Made by a program: the position numbers and the translations under genes. The notes below the pieces were generated by a model, which worked only from the letters and a program-made list of their open reading frames with translations, searched no databases and was not told the origin of the DNA. From Streptomyces sp. SirexAA-E (lineage in GTDB: Bacteria; Actinomycetota; Actinomycetes; Streptomycetales; Streptomycetaceae), in the NCBI RefSeq assembly GCF_000177195.2, contig NC_015953.1, positions 620,001-684,000 of the forward strand: a stretch of 64,000 nucleotides of DNA, written 5' to 3'. Shown here piece by piece: positions 43,084-51,460 of the stretch; within the stretch, counting starts at the first letter, position 1, and the number at the start of each line of letters is the position of its first letter.

Positions 43084-45789
43084 GTGCGAACGTCGGCTCC
43101 TCCTCACGGTCCCCTGCTCGGCAGGCAGTTGGAGACACGGCGCCTCCGCGAGCTGATCGGGGCGGCACGGACGGGCCGGGGCGGCGCTCTGGTCCTGCGT
43201 GGTGAGGCGGGGATCGGCAAGAGCACGCTGCTGGAGCATGTGGAAGAGGCCGCGTCCGGATTCCGTGTACTCCGCGCGGGTGGGTCCGAGCTCGAGGCGG
43301 AGCTGCCGTTCGCCGCACTGCACCAGCTCTGCCTTCCGGTGCTGGGGCATCTGACCGGGCTGCCCGCCGAACACCGCCGGGCGCTCCGGGTCGCCTTCGA
43401 CCTGGCGTCCGGGACACCGGACGTGTTCCGGGTGGGCCTGGCGACCCTGGGGCTGCTGAACGCAGCGGGCCAGGAGCGCCCGGTGCTCTGTGTGGTCGAC
43501 GACGCGCACTGGCTCGACGCGGCCTCGTCGAAGGCACTGGCGTTCCTCGCCCGGCGCGTCTCCGCCGAGTCGGTCGCCATGGTGCTGGCCGTCCGGCTGC
43601 CGTACGAGGCAGGCGAACTGGACGTCCTGCCGAGCCTGGGCGTCGGCGGGCTGAGCGACGCCGACGCACGGGCGCTGCTCGCCGCGCAGAGCCACGAGAC
43701 GCTCGACGAACAGGTGCGTGACCGGCTCGTGGCCGAGGCGCGGGGCAATCCCCTGGCCCTGCTCGCCCTGCCCAGAGCCGGTGGGTTCGCCCCGCCGCGA
43801 CTCACCCCGGTACCGACCCGGGTCGGACAGCAATTCAGGGCCACGCTCTCCGGCCTGCCCGCGCAGGCGCGGCTCCTGCTCACCATCGCCGGCGCCGACC
43901 CGACCGGCGACCCCGGGCTGCTCTGGCCCGCCGCGCGTCGTCTGGACATCGACCTGCCGGCCGCCGGTGCGGCCGCCACCGCGACCGGACTGGTCGAGTT
44001 CGGCACCCGGGTGCGCTTCTACCACCCCTTGGCCAGGGCCGCGGCGTACGACGCCGCCGCGGCGGGCGAACGGCTGCTGGCCCATCGCGTGCTCGCCGAC
44101 GTCACCGACCCGGTCGCCGACCCCGACCGGCGCGCGTGGCATCGCGCCCAGGCCGCCGCCGCCCCCGACGAGGACGTCGCCGCCGAGCTGGAGCGCTCGG
44201 CGTCCCGGGCACAGGCGCGTGGTGGTGCGGTGGCCACGGCCGCCTTCCTCGAACGCGCCGCGGAGTTGTCGCTCGACGCCGCACAGCGGATCGAACGGAC
44301 CCTCGCTGCCACGCGCGCCCACCTCGACGCGGGTGCCACCGACAAGGCGGCCACGCTGCTCAGGACAGCCGAGAGCGCGGGGCTCGACGAGCTCCAGCAG
44401 GCGGAGACCGACCTGCTGCGGGGCCGGATCGCCCTGGTCCGGGTCGACGACAGCGAGGGCCCGGCATGGATGCTGCGTGCCGCGCGGCGGCTCGCGCCCC
44501 TGGATCCCGAGCGCTCCCGGGAGAGCTACCTGGAAGCCCTCGAGTCGAGTCTGCTCGTGGGACGCGCGAACGGTGTCATGGACGCGGTCCTCGCCGAGGC
44601 GGGATCCGCGCCGCCGCACCCACCGGACATCCTGGACGCGCTGGACATCCTGACCACGAACGGGCACCGGGCAGCCGTACCCCTGATCAAGGAGGCCCTC
44701 GACGGGGCGGAGGGTCCCCTCTGGACCCGGCACCCCGCGCTCGGGATCATCCTCGCGGCCGAGCTGTGGGACCCGGACACCCATACGCGGGTCATCGAGT
44801 GGCTCCTGAAATCCGGCCGTGAGTCGGGATCGCCGCTCGTCCTGCGGCTCGGTCTCGCGCAGGCCGCCTCCGCCGCCGCGCTCACCGGCGACCTCGACGG
44901 AGCCATGGCCGCGATCGCCGAGGAGGAGGCGATCGCCGACGCGACCGGTGCGCCTCCGATCATCTACCACCGGCTGCAGTTGGCCGCGATGCGCGGACGC
45001 CGCGAGGAGGCGTCCGCGCTGTTCGAAGCCGTCATGACGACGGCCACCGCCACGGGGCAGGTGGTGTCCAACGTCCACTGGGCGAGCGCCGTGCTCAACA
45101 ACGGCCTGGCCGACTACCAGGAGGCGCTGGCCGCCGCACGCCGTGCCACCGCGGACGGGGAACTCTTCACCGCGGGGTTCGCCTTGCCGGAGCTGGTGGA
45201 GGCCGCCGTACGGTGCGGCGAACACGCCACCGCCGTCGCCGCGCTGGAGTCGCTGACCGAGCGCACCGAGGCCTGCGGAACCCCCTCGGGCCTGGGGATC
45301 GCCGCCTACGCGCGAGCGCTGGTGACGGGAGAGGAGAACGACTACCGGGAAGCGGTCGCCCACCTCACCGACACACCGATGCTCCCGTACCGGGCCAGGG
45401 CCCACCTCCTGTACGGGGAATGGCTGCGGCGGCAGGGCCGGAGGCAGGACTGCCGGCCGCACCTGCGCACCGCGCACGAGCTGTTCTCCGGCGCCGGGCT
45501 CGAGGCGTTCGGCCGGCGCGCGGCCGACGAACTGCGCGCCACGGGCGAGACGGCGCGCAGCCGCACCGGTCACGCCCGCGACCAGCTGACCATGCAGGAG
45601 CTGCACATAGCGCGGCTGGTCGCCACCGGCGCGACGTCGAAAGAGGTGGCCGCCCGGCTGTTCCTCAGCCCACGGACCGTGGACACCCACCTGCGCAACA
45701 TCTACCGGAAGCTGGGCATCAACTCCCGCAGGCAGCTCAGGGACCGGCCCGACTTGCGGCCTGCCGACCAAGGGCTGTCCGCAACGTAG
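43084..45789 (+). CDS. LuxR-family LAL (MalT-like) transcriptional regulator
   Basis: Large ATP-binding regulator of 901 residues. N-terminal AAA/STAND ATPase: Walker A GEAGIGKST (40-48) and Walker B VLCVVDDAHWLD. A long helical-repeat middle follows, and a C-terminal LuxR helix-turn-helix (about 835-885): LTMQELHIARLVATGATSKE, LFLSPRTVDTHLRNIYRKLG. GTG 43084 is just ahead of the PLLGRQLE opening of this family. No target cluster is obvious next to it; the upstream oxidase pair is on the same strand. Confidence 0.92.
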   Translation: MRTSAPPHGPLLGRQLETRRLRELIGAARTGRGGALVLRGEAGIGKSTLLEHVEEAASGFRVLRAGGSELEAELPFAALHQLCLPVLGHLTGLPAEHRRALRVAFDLASGTPDVFRVGLATLGLLNAAGQERPVLCVVDDAHWLDAASSKALAFLARRVSAESVAMVLAVRLPYEAGELDVLPSLGVGGLSDADARALLAAQSHETLDEQVRDRLVAEARGNPLALLALPRAGGFAPPRLTPVPTRVGQQFRATLSGLPAQARLLLTIAGADPTGDPGLLWPAARRLDIDLPAAGAAATATGLVEFGTRVRFYHPLARAAAYDAAAAGERLLAHRVLADVTDPVADPDRRAWHRAQAAAAPDEDVAAELERSASRAQARGGAVATAAFLERAAELSLDAAQRIERTLAATRAHLDAGATDKAATLLRTAESAGLDELQQAETDLLRGRIALVRVDDSEGPAWMLRAARRLAPLDPERSRESYLEALESSLLVGRANGVMDAVLAEAGSAPPHPPDILDALDILTTNGHRAAVPLIKEALDGAEGPLWTRHPALGIILAAELWDPDTHTRVIEWLLKSGRESGSPLVLRLGLAQAASAAALTGDLDGAMAAIAEEEAIADATGAPPIIYHRLQLAAMRGRREEASALFEAVMTTATATGQVVSNVHWASAVLNNGLADYQEALAAARRATADGELFTAGFALPELVEAAVRCGEHATAVAALESLTERTEACGTPSGLGIAAYARALVTGEENDYREAVAHLTDTPMLPYRARAHLLYGEWLRRQGRRQDCRPHLRTAHELFSGAGLEAFGRRAADELRATGETARSRTGHARDQLTMQELHIARLVATGATSKEVAARLFLSPRTVDTHLRNIYRKLGINSRRQLRDRPDLRPADQGLSAT

Positions 45790-45928
45790 CACCGTCCGCC
45801 CGGAGAACGGGTCCGGCGGGGATGTCGGACGCCGCTGAGTTCGAGCGCGCTCCGACGGCGCGACGCAGAGTGGTCCGCAGAAGCCTGGTCTCACCGCTTG
45901 CCCTCACCGGTGCTGCCCGCCGCTGGGG

Positions 45929-46029
45929 CCCGAGCGGTTCCGGCTCCGGCTGTTCACCGCCACCGCCCGCCTGGTGAACACCGGGCATCGCCTGCTGTAC
46001 CTCACGTGCCGGGATCCGGGACCGGCCGG
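45929..46029 (+). pseudogene. Remnant of a transposase C-terminus
   Basis: About 33 codons reading PERFRLRLFTATARLVNTG then HRLLYLTCRDPGPAG. This resembles the closing segment of IS4/IS1380-type transposases of actinomycetes (LRLRLF-x-AARLV-TGRR). No start, catalytic residues or terminal repeats remain. The 240-bp gap around it holds nothing else I can support. Confidence 0.4.
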
Positions 46030-46431
46030 TCAAACCGAGCCTCGCTCCGGCGGGCCCACCACCGTGAGCAGGTCCACGACGAAGAGCAGCGTCGAGCCCG
46101 CCGGGATCAACGGGGAGGGTGACTGCCTGCCGTATCCGAGACGCGGGGGAACGATGATCTCGCGTCGGCCGCCGACCCTCATGCCCCTTACCCCCCGGTC
46201 CCAGCCCTTGATGACCTTGCCACCGCCCACGGCGAACTTGAACGGCCGGTCCCGCTCCCAGGAGGAGTCGAACTCCTTCCCGGACGCGAGCGTGACCCCT
46301 ACGTAGTGAACCTGGACCACGTTGCCCGGCTGCGCCTCGGCCCCCTCCCCGACCACGAGGTCCCGGATCGTCAACTCGGTGGTCGTGACACCCTCCGGAA
46401 CCACGATCACGGGCTTCGTCAGTTCACTCAT
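46030..46431 (-). CDS. FKBP-type peptidyl-prolyl cis-trans isomerase
   Basis: Single-domain FKBP of 133 residues, cytoplasmic. Core segments VVQVHYVGVTLASGKEFDSSW, FAVGGGKVIKGWDRGVRGMRVGGRREIIVPPRLGYG and LLFVVDLL match the family; the active-site aromatic/Asp pattern (Y, F, D, W) is intact. ATG 46431. It lies alone, tail to tail with the transposase relic. Confidence 0.92.
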   Translation of the reverse strand: MSELTKPVIVVPEGVTTTELTIRDLVVGEGAEAQPGNVVQVHYVGVTLASGKEFDSSWERDRPFKFAVGGGKVIKGWDRGVRGMRVGGRREIIVPPRLGYGRQSPSPLIPAGSTLLFVVDLLTVVGPPERGSV

Positions 46432-47042
46432 CACGGTCCCATCGCTCGCCACCGGAACGGCTCGTACGGGCCGACCGGACACATGGGCATTCCATGCGGC
46501 AGGCGGTCACGCTACGGCAATGCCCGTGCCTCAAGGTGCACCCCGGCCGCCGGAGCCGGGTCGGGGACCGAAGGAGCGTACGGCCGGAGCAGCAGGTCGC
46601 CCTGCCGCTGGGGAGGTGGCAGCAGGGCGCCCGTACCGGAGCCCTCACCTCTTCGTTGCCACGTTGCCCGGCAGGGGCGTGGCCCGATTCCGGCCACACT
46701 CGGTCCCTACATCGCCTTGTGTACCCTAAAGTCAGGACGCCCCGGCGCATGGCTGCTCTTCCCGGACCTTGGGGGAAGTACTGGCGTCCGCGCCGACTTT
46801 GTGACGCGCGCTGAATGCCAGTGCTGTGCCGGCACAGTGTGGAACCGATCTGTTGGACGCCTCGCCACGGCGGCGTCGCAGATGCAATCCCCCTACCGCC
46901 CCGACCCGACTCCGTGTACGGCGTGCCGTTGTGACGTCGTCCGCGCGCGGGCCGGCGCCGGAAAACGAGGCATCATGCCGACCACTCGTCCTCCTTCGAC
47001 GACCGTCCGTCCCCGCTCCGTTCGCGAACGACAGGACCGACG
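46432..47042. other. 611-bp intergenic region, no gene supported
   Basis: Open frames here are short, lack ribosome sites and have codon use unlike coding DNA. It must hold the promoters of the divergent FKBP and desaturase genes. A relatively AT-rich patch (around 46720-46735) and the palindrome at 47019-47030 are the only visible structure. Confidence 0.6.
47019..47030. promoter_or_regulatory. Palindrome over the desaturase leader
   Basis: Perfect 12-bp palindrome CGTTCGCGAACG, ending 12 bp before the desaturase ATG and therefore overlapping the region where ribosomes bind. Candidate operator or leader hairpin. Confidence 0.35.
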
Positions 47043-48104
47043 ATGACCACAGACACGACGCGATACGCGAGCGACACCGCACCGGTTCGGGAACGACGCG
47101 CGGGCAGTGACTTCTCGCGTCTCTCCAAGCAGATCAAGGATGCCGGGCTGCTGCGGCGTCGCCCCTTCTACTACGGCGTGCGCATGGCGCTGGTGACCGC
47201 GGCCTACGCGGTCGGCTGGCTGGCCTTCGTGACGGTCGGCGACAGCTGGTGGACGCTGCTCCCCGCGGTGTTCCTCGCTGCGGTCTTCGGGCAGGTCGCA
47301 CTCGTCGCGCACGACGTCGGTCACCGTCAGGTGTTCCGACGTAGCCGTTCGAGCGCGCTGATCGGGCGGCTCGCCGCCAACATGGGGATCGGCATGGGGT
47401 ACGGCTGGTGGCAGGACAAGCACTCCCGCCACCACGCGAACCCCAACCACGAAGAGCTCGACCCGGACGTGGCGCCCGACATCCTGGTCTGGAGTCAGGC
47501 CCAGGCCCGCAAGGCGACCGGCCTGCCCCGCATGCTCGGCAAGGTACAGGCGTATCTGTTCTTCCCGCTGCTGACGCTGGAGGGCTTCAACCTGCACGTC
47601 TCGGGGATGCGAGCGCTGGCGGACCGCAGCCTCAAGCAGCGCCGGATCGAAGGAACTCTGCTCGTCGCTCACTTCGTCCTGTATCTCGGCGCGCTGTTCC
47701 TCGTGCTGTCCCCGGGGAAGGCCGTGGTGTTCCTCGTCGTGCACCAGTGCCTGTTCGGGGTCTACCTGGGAGCCATCTTCGCCCCGAACCACAAGGGAAT
47801 GCCCACGCTCACCGGCGGCGACCGGCCCGACTTCCTGCGCAGGCAGGTCCTCACTTCCCGCAATGTACGCGGAAACTGGTTCACGGACGTGGTGCTGGGC
47901 GGACTGAACTACCAGATCGAGCACCACCTGTTCCCGAGCATGCCCTCGCCGAATCTGCGCAAGGCACAGCTCCTCGTGCACCGTTACTGCGACGAGCTGG
48001 GCGTGGCCTACCTCCAGACCTCGCTCATCGCCTCCTACGGGCAGGCGCTCAGGAGTCTGCACAAGGCAAGCAGCCCGCTGCGGCAGCAGTCGCGTCTCGT
48101 CTGA
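47043..48104 (+). CDS. Membrane fatty-acid desaturase
   Basis: Di-iron acyl-lipid or acyl-CoA desaturase of 353 residues. Three histidine boxes are complete: HDVGH (90-94), HSRHH (127-131) and QIEHH (291-295). The QIEHH form is typical of front-end and delta-9/delta-15-like lipid desaturases. Four hydrophobic spans surround them. Converts single to double bonds in membrane fatty acids using oxygen and a ferredoxin or similar donor. ATG 47043; the ribosome site is weak and a palindrome precedes it. Confidence 0.92.
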   Translation: MTTDTTRYASDTAPVRERRAGSDFSRLSKQIKDAGLLRRRPFYYGVRMALVTAAYAVGWLAFVTVGDSWWTLLPAVFLAAVFGQVALVAHDVGHRQVFRRSRSSALIGRLAANMGIGMGYGWWQDKHSRHHANPNHEELDPDVAPDILVWSQAQARKATGLPRMLGKVQAYLFFPLLTLEGFNLHVSGMRALADRSLKQRRIEGTLLVAHFVLYLGALFLVLSPGKAVVFLVVHQCLFGVYLGAIFAPNHKGMPTLTGGDRPDFLRRQVLTSRNVRGNWFTDVVLGGLNYQIEHHLFPSMPSPNLRKAQLLVHRYCDELGVAYLQTSLIASYGQALRSLHKASSPLRQQSRLV

Positions 48105-48194
48105 CGCCAGTGACACCGAAGGTGCGACCGCCCCCTGACGAAGCGGGCGCAGACGGCCCGACGTCACTCCGAGGCAGTGCGGAGTGACACGGCA

Positions 48195-48488
48195 TCACGT
48201 CTCGAGCCGGCCGGGCGCATGCCGGCTCAGCAGGTCGCCCATCGCGTCGCGGATGTGCGCCGGCCCGCTCCCACGCTCTTGCGCGCCGCCCGGCGACAGC
48301 CGCCGTGTGATCCGGTCGAAAAGCTCCGCCAGCGGCTCGCCGGCGTCCCTGCCGAACTCGGTCAGCCCATAGGTGACCTGAGGCGGCGCCGTCGGCTCGA
48401 CCTCCGGCCGGACCAGGCCGTCCTGGACAAGCGCCCGCAGGGTCTGGGCGAGCATCTTCTCGCTGATGCCGCGTAGTTGGTGTGAGAA
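48195..48488 (-). pseudogene. 5'-truncated HxlR-family regulator
   Basis: The C-terminal two thirds of an HxlR winged-helix regulator: QLRGISEKMLAQTLRALVQDGLVRP, then VTYGLTEFGRDAGEPLAELF. Intact members (about 110-130 residues) start with a Cys-containing helix and W-x-LLI segment, both missing. In-frame codons before QLRG (AFSH) no longer fit the family. An internal ATG could give 86 residues without half of the DNA-binding fold. The break at about 48480 coincides with the edge of the IS scar. Confidence 0.7.
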
Positions 48489-48595
48489 GGCGTTGTCGTA
48501 CCGAGCTTGATGGACGTGTTCCCCAGGTCAGGCATGACGTCGGGGCCGGCGAGGCTGACTCAGCCTATCGTTCTCTCTCGTCGGTGAGGTGCCTG

Positions 48596-49158
48596 ATGGC
48601 GTCGGTCGTAAGGTTGTTGGAGGGCCGCGAGCCGGCCGCGCGCGTGCGCGTGGAGGGATCGCGGGAGGAAGCGGACCGAGTACTGGCCGAGCTCGCCCAG
48701 GCGGAGACGGTGGCAGGAATGGCTGATCGCCCAGCAGCGCGTGGACGAGGACTTGTCCGCGCCCCGGCGCTCTGAGACGGGAGCAGTCGGTCCCGTCTCG
48801 GTCGAGAACTCGTGTGTGCCGGAGCCAGTGGCGGCGACCGAGGTTCCGTCCGTCGGGACGCCCGCGCTGAGGGCCGCGCCGGCGGGTGCAATCGTGCCGG
48901 TGTGGCGGCCCGCGCCGACCGCGGATGTGCTTGCAGTGGACCACCAGCGAATCCTTGCCGCCCTGGCGGAACGCCGCACGAAGGAGGACGGCGGTGATGA
49001 CGTGCCAGGAGATCGCCGGCGTACTCGGGCTGACGCCGGGGCCGGCCGGTGTGGAAGGGGTACGGTCGAAGATGAAGCGCCTTGTGGACCGCGGCTGGGC
49101 AACCGAGCTGACCCCTGGCCGGTTCACCCTCGCCGACGGGCCATCCCGCGGCTCATGA
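48596..49158 (+). pseudogene. Frameshifted IS-associated hypothetical gene
   Basis: Three consecutive frames read as one protein. It opens MASVVRLLEGREPAARVRV with AQAETV (ATG 48596, GTGAGG upstream), continues QEWLIAQQRVDE in the next frame from about 48715, then VMTCQEIAGVLGL and VRSKMKRLVDRGWATE from about 48985, ending RFTLADG. Similar winged-helix-tailed proteins often sit beside insertion sequences in Streptomyces (from memory). Two indels make it dead. Its last 40 bp form one of the 44-bp direct repeats. Confidence 0.6.
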
Positions 49159-49162
49159 GCAT
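49119..49162. repeat. 44-bp direct repeat, copy 1
   Basis: Matches 49890-49933 in 39 of 44 positions (core GCGGCTCATGAGCAT identical). It ends inside the stop region of the frameshifted gene and 20 bp before the phosphotransferase gene. Confidence 0.75.
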
Positions 49163-49182
49163 TGAGACAAGGGAAGTTCTCC

Positions 49183-49794
49183 ATGGACGGCAAGCCCCCA
49201 CTGTGCGTCGTGATCACCGGGCCTTCCGCCGCCGGGAAGTCGACGTTGGCGGGCGCCATCCAGGAGCACGCCCGTGAGCCCCTGCTGCGCTTCGGAGTGG
49301 ACGAGCTTTACCAAATGGTTCCCGGACAATGGGCCGGTGGCGTTGCAGATGCCCGATGCGCTGAACGCGGTTTCACCTACCAGGATGTTCCGTCCATGCC
49401 TGGAGCGCGCCGGATCAACAACGGTGTCGACGCCATTGCCATGCTCCACGCGATGAACGCGGGGATCGTGGGAATTCTCAGCGCCGGCGTCGGTGTGATC
49501 GTCGACGGTCAGGCGTTCGAGCCCGTCGTCAACACAGACCTCGAAGGCCGACTCCTGGACTTGCGTGCACGGGGGCTGGCCCGGGTCGCCTTCATCGAGC
49601 TCGCGGTCGACGACGAGCCGCTGGCTGACCGGCAGCGCCGCCACTCTCATCCGGTCGGCCTTTCACTGCATCAGAACAGCCTGCCCAAGCAGGCCACCAA
49701 ACCCGACCTGGTCGTCGAGACGAGCGGTATGTCGGCCGCCGAGGTGGCCGCGTTCGTGTGCCGTTGGCTCGAAAAGGAGTATCTGGAGGTGTGA
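49183..49794 (+). CDS. Chloramphenicol-phosphotransferase-like P-loop kinase
   Basis: Small ATP-dependent phosphotransferase, 203 residues. P-loop GPSAAGKST, then LLRFGVDELYQMVPGQW, which matches the substrate-Asp segment of chloramphenicol 3-O-phosphotransferases (FGVD), and IVDGQAFEPV. A C-terminal VDDEPLADRQRR region follows. ATG 49183 has AAGGGAAG 7 nt upstream; a TTG at 49162 would add seven residues. It is intact, with normal codon use, but is flanked by the 44-bp repeats and dead IS pieces, so it probably arrived as a cassette. Resistance function is suggested by family only. Confidence 0.75.
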   Translation: MDGKPPLCVVITGPSAAGKSTLAGAIQEHAREPLLRFGVDELYQMVPGQWAGGVADARCAERGFTYQDVPSMPGARRINNGVDAIAMLHAMNAGIVGILSAGVGVIVDGQAFEPVVNTDLEGRLLDLRARGLARVAFIELAVDDEPLADRQRRHSHPVGLSLHQNSLPKQATKPDLVVETSGMSAAEVAAFVCRWLEKEYLEV

Positions 49795-49889
49795 CCGCAG
49801 GCGTACCGGCCACACCTCGTCTCTGCTCGGTGCAGACCAACCTGATCAGCCATGATCTGCTCGGTCAACGCGACAACGTATCGGCCCTG

Positions 49890-49933
49890 CGCCGGTTCAC
49901 GCTCGCCGATGGGCCGGCCTGCGGCTCATGAGC
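49890..49933. repeat. 44-bp direct repeat, copy 2
   Basis: Second copy of the repeat at 49119-49162. Here it covers the 3' end of the transposase remnant on the minus strand. Confidence 0.75.
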
Positions 49934-50169
49934 ATGGTCATCGACCACATGACCATCCACTCGTGGACGGTGGGCAGCGTCTCGTAGTCGCGTACCAGCC
50001 GGCGCGAGCGGAACAACCACGCGCACGTCCGCTCCACGCACCAGCGCCTCGGCAGCACCATGAACCCCGATACGTCGTCCGAGCGTGTGACGATCTGCAC
50101 GGTGAGCTGGAGTTCTTCCTTTGTCCAGATGACCAGGCGGCCTGTGTAGCCGCCGTCGGCCCACACCGG
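49897..50169 (-). pseudogene. IS5-family transposase, C-terminal remnant
   Basis: About 90 codons of a DDE transposase: VWADGGYTGRLVIW (second catalytic Asp), then SDDVSGFMVLPRRWCVERTC (catalytic Glu), AWLFRSRRLVRDYE and a normal-looking C-terminus. The first catalytic Asp, DNA-binding part and start are missing; the frame upstream of VWAD has no family likeness. Cannot transpose by itself. Confidence 0.8.
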
Positions 50170-50236
50170 GCAACCGAGTTGGCTTGCACCGGCACGGACC
50201 CACGAGGCCGCGACACAAGGGCCTCCTGTTCAGGTC

Positions 50237-50260
50237 GTTCGGACTTCGACAATTCCGAAC
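50237..50260. repeat. Inverted repeat near the transposase remnant
   Basis: GTTCGGA (50237-50243) and TCCGAAC (50254-50260), with outer CCTGT/ACAGG pairs at 50225 and 50264. Could be an old IS end or an operator. Confidence 0.35.
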
Positions 50261-50388
50261 TGGACAGGTGGCCCCGCCTTCATGCCTGCCGGATCCGAAG
50301 GTCACGCGACCGAGTCACTGCTCTCGAACTGGCGCCCGGCAAGGTCGGTGAGACAACGGCTTCTTAAGGGGGACCCGCCTCCTCCCGG

Positions 50389-50733
50389 TCAGGAAAGGAG
50401 GCTGCGGCCGGTTTCGTGCAGGAGCTGCGCGAAACCGTCGGTGGAGTGCCGTGCAAGAGACTCCAGCACCCCGTCGAGGGTCAAGGAGTCGCCGTATACC
50501 TGCGACTGCGGCATCTCGAGGAAAGCTTCGAGACCGATGGTGGGGCTGTAGGAGGCGCGGGAAGCTGCGGATGTCAGGTCGTCGCGGGCATGTTGCCGGC
50601 GCCCTTCGGAGCCGCGTCGTAGGTGCAAGAGCCGCTGCGCCTCCAGTTCACCGGCGCGAGAAAGCCGGTAGAGGTTCCCTTGCGGAACACGAATCGCCGC
50701 TCCGACTGGCCCTTGCCGACGAGGTCGTTCAGA
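50389..50733 (-). pseudogene. Gene fragment, possibly of a winged-helix regulator
   Basis: An open stretch of 115 codons without a good start. It reads IRVPQGNLYRLSRAGELEAQ, then HARDDLTSAASRASYSPT and DGVLESLARHSTDGFAQLL before the stop. The VPQGNLYRLSRAGELEAQR part looks like the wing of a winged helix. Codon use is fair, but the upstream end is closed by a stop at 50734. Either a decayed gene or chance; I do not recognise a family. The remaining DNA up to 50944 shows no gene. Confidence 0.3.
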
Positions 50734-50944
50734 TCAGCACGGAGCCTGAGCGGGCACGGCGCCGCCACCTCGACCGGTGACACCACCGCATGCGAGTCGG
50801 ACCTCGCCACCGACCACTCGGGCCCGTTTCCTCGCACCCGTGGCATCGGCATCCAGGACCGCTCGCGCGACCACGGTCAGAGCCGGGCGGGCTCTCACTC
50901 GGTACGGCCGGACATCACCCGGGAAGTAGCGACCGCCCCCGGAG

Positions 50945-51367
50945 CTACCCGAGGAACGACAACCGCACCTGCCGCTCCGCGTTGTCGACGTTCGTGTCGA
51001 CCAGGCAGACCGACTGCCACGTCCCCAGTTCCAGCCGCCCCCCGATCACCGGCAGCGTGGCGTGCGGCGGTACCAGGGCAGGCAGGACGTGGTCGCGGCC
51101 GTGGCCAGGGTGGCCGTGGCGGTGGCGCCAGCGGTCGTCGGCGGGGAGCAGGTCCTTCAGCGCCGCGAGGAGGTCGTCGTCGCTGCCGGCGCCGGTCTCC
51201 AGGATCGCGATCCCCGCGGTCGCGTGCGGGACGAAGATGTTGAGCAGGCCGTCCCTGCCCTCGGCGGCTCGGGTGAGGAACTGTTCGCAGTCGCCCGTCA
51301 GGTCGGTGACCGTCTCGGTCCGTCCGGTCGTGAGGCTCAGCAGGTGCGTGGCGAAGGAATCAGACAT
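50945..51367 (-). CDS. YjbQ/UPF0047 family protein
   Basis: 140-residue beta-barrel protein of the YjbQ family, with reported weak thiamine-phosphate-synthase activity in bacteria. Signature LLNIFVPHATAGIAILETG, followed by HGHPGHGRDHVLPALVPPHA and LGTWQSVCLVD, which carry the conserved His residues of the proposed metal site. ATG 51367. Divergent from the monooxygenase gene. Confidence 0.92.
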   Translation of the reverse strand: MSDSFATHLLSLTTGRTETVTDLTGDCEQFLTRAAEGRDGLLNIFVPHATAGIAILETGAGSDDDLLAALKDLLPADDRWRHRHGHPGHGRDHVLPALVPPHATLPVIGGRLELGTWQSVCLVDTNVDNAERQVRLSFLG

Positions 51368-51460
51368 GGCCCCATTCTGGCTCCACCGCCTGTCCGGGCG
51401 TGGCTCCGGCGGGGCCGGGCCGCCGGGAAGATCCGGGCGCAGGACAGAGTTGGTAGAAGA

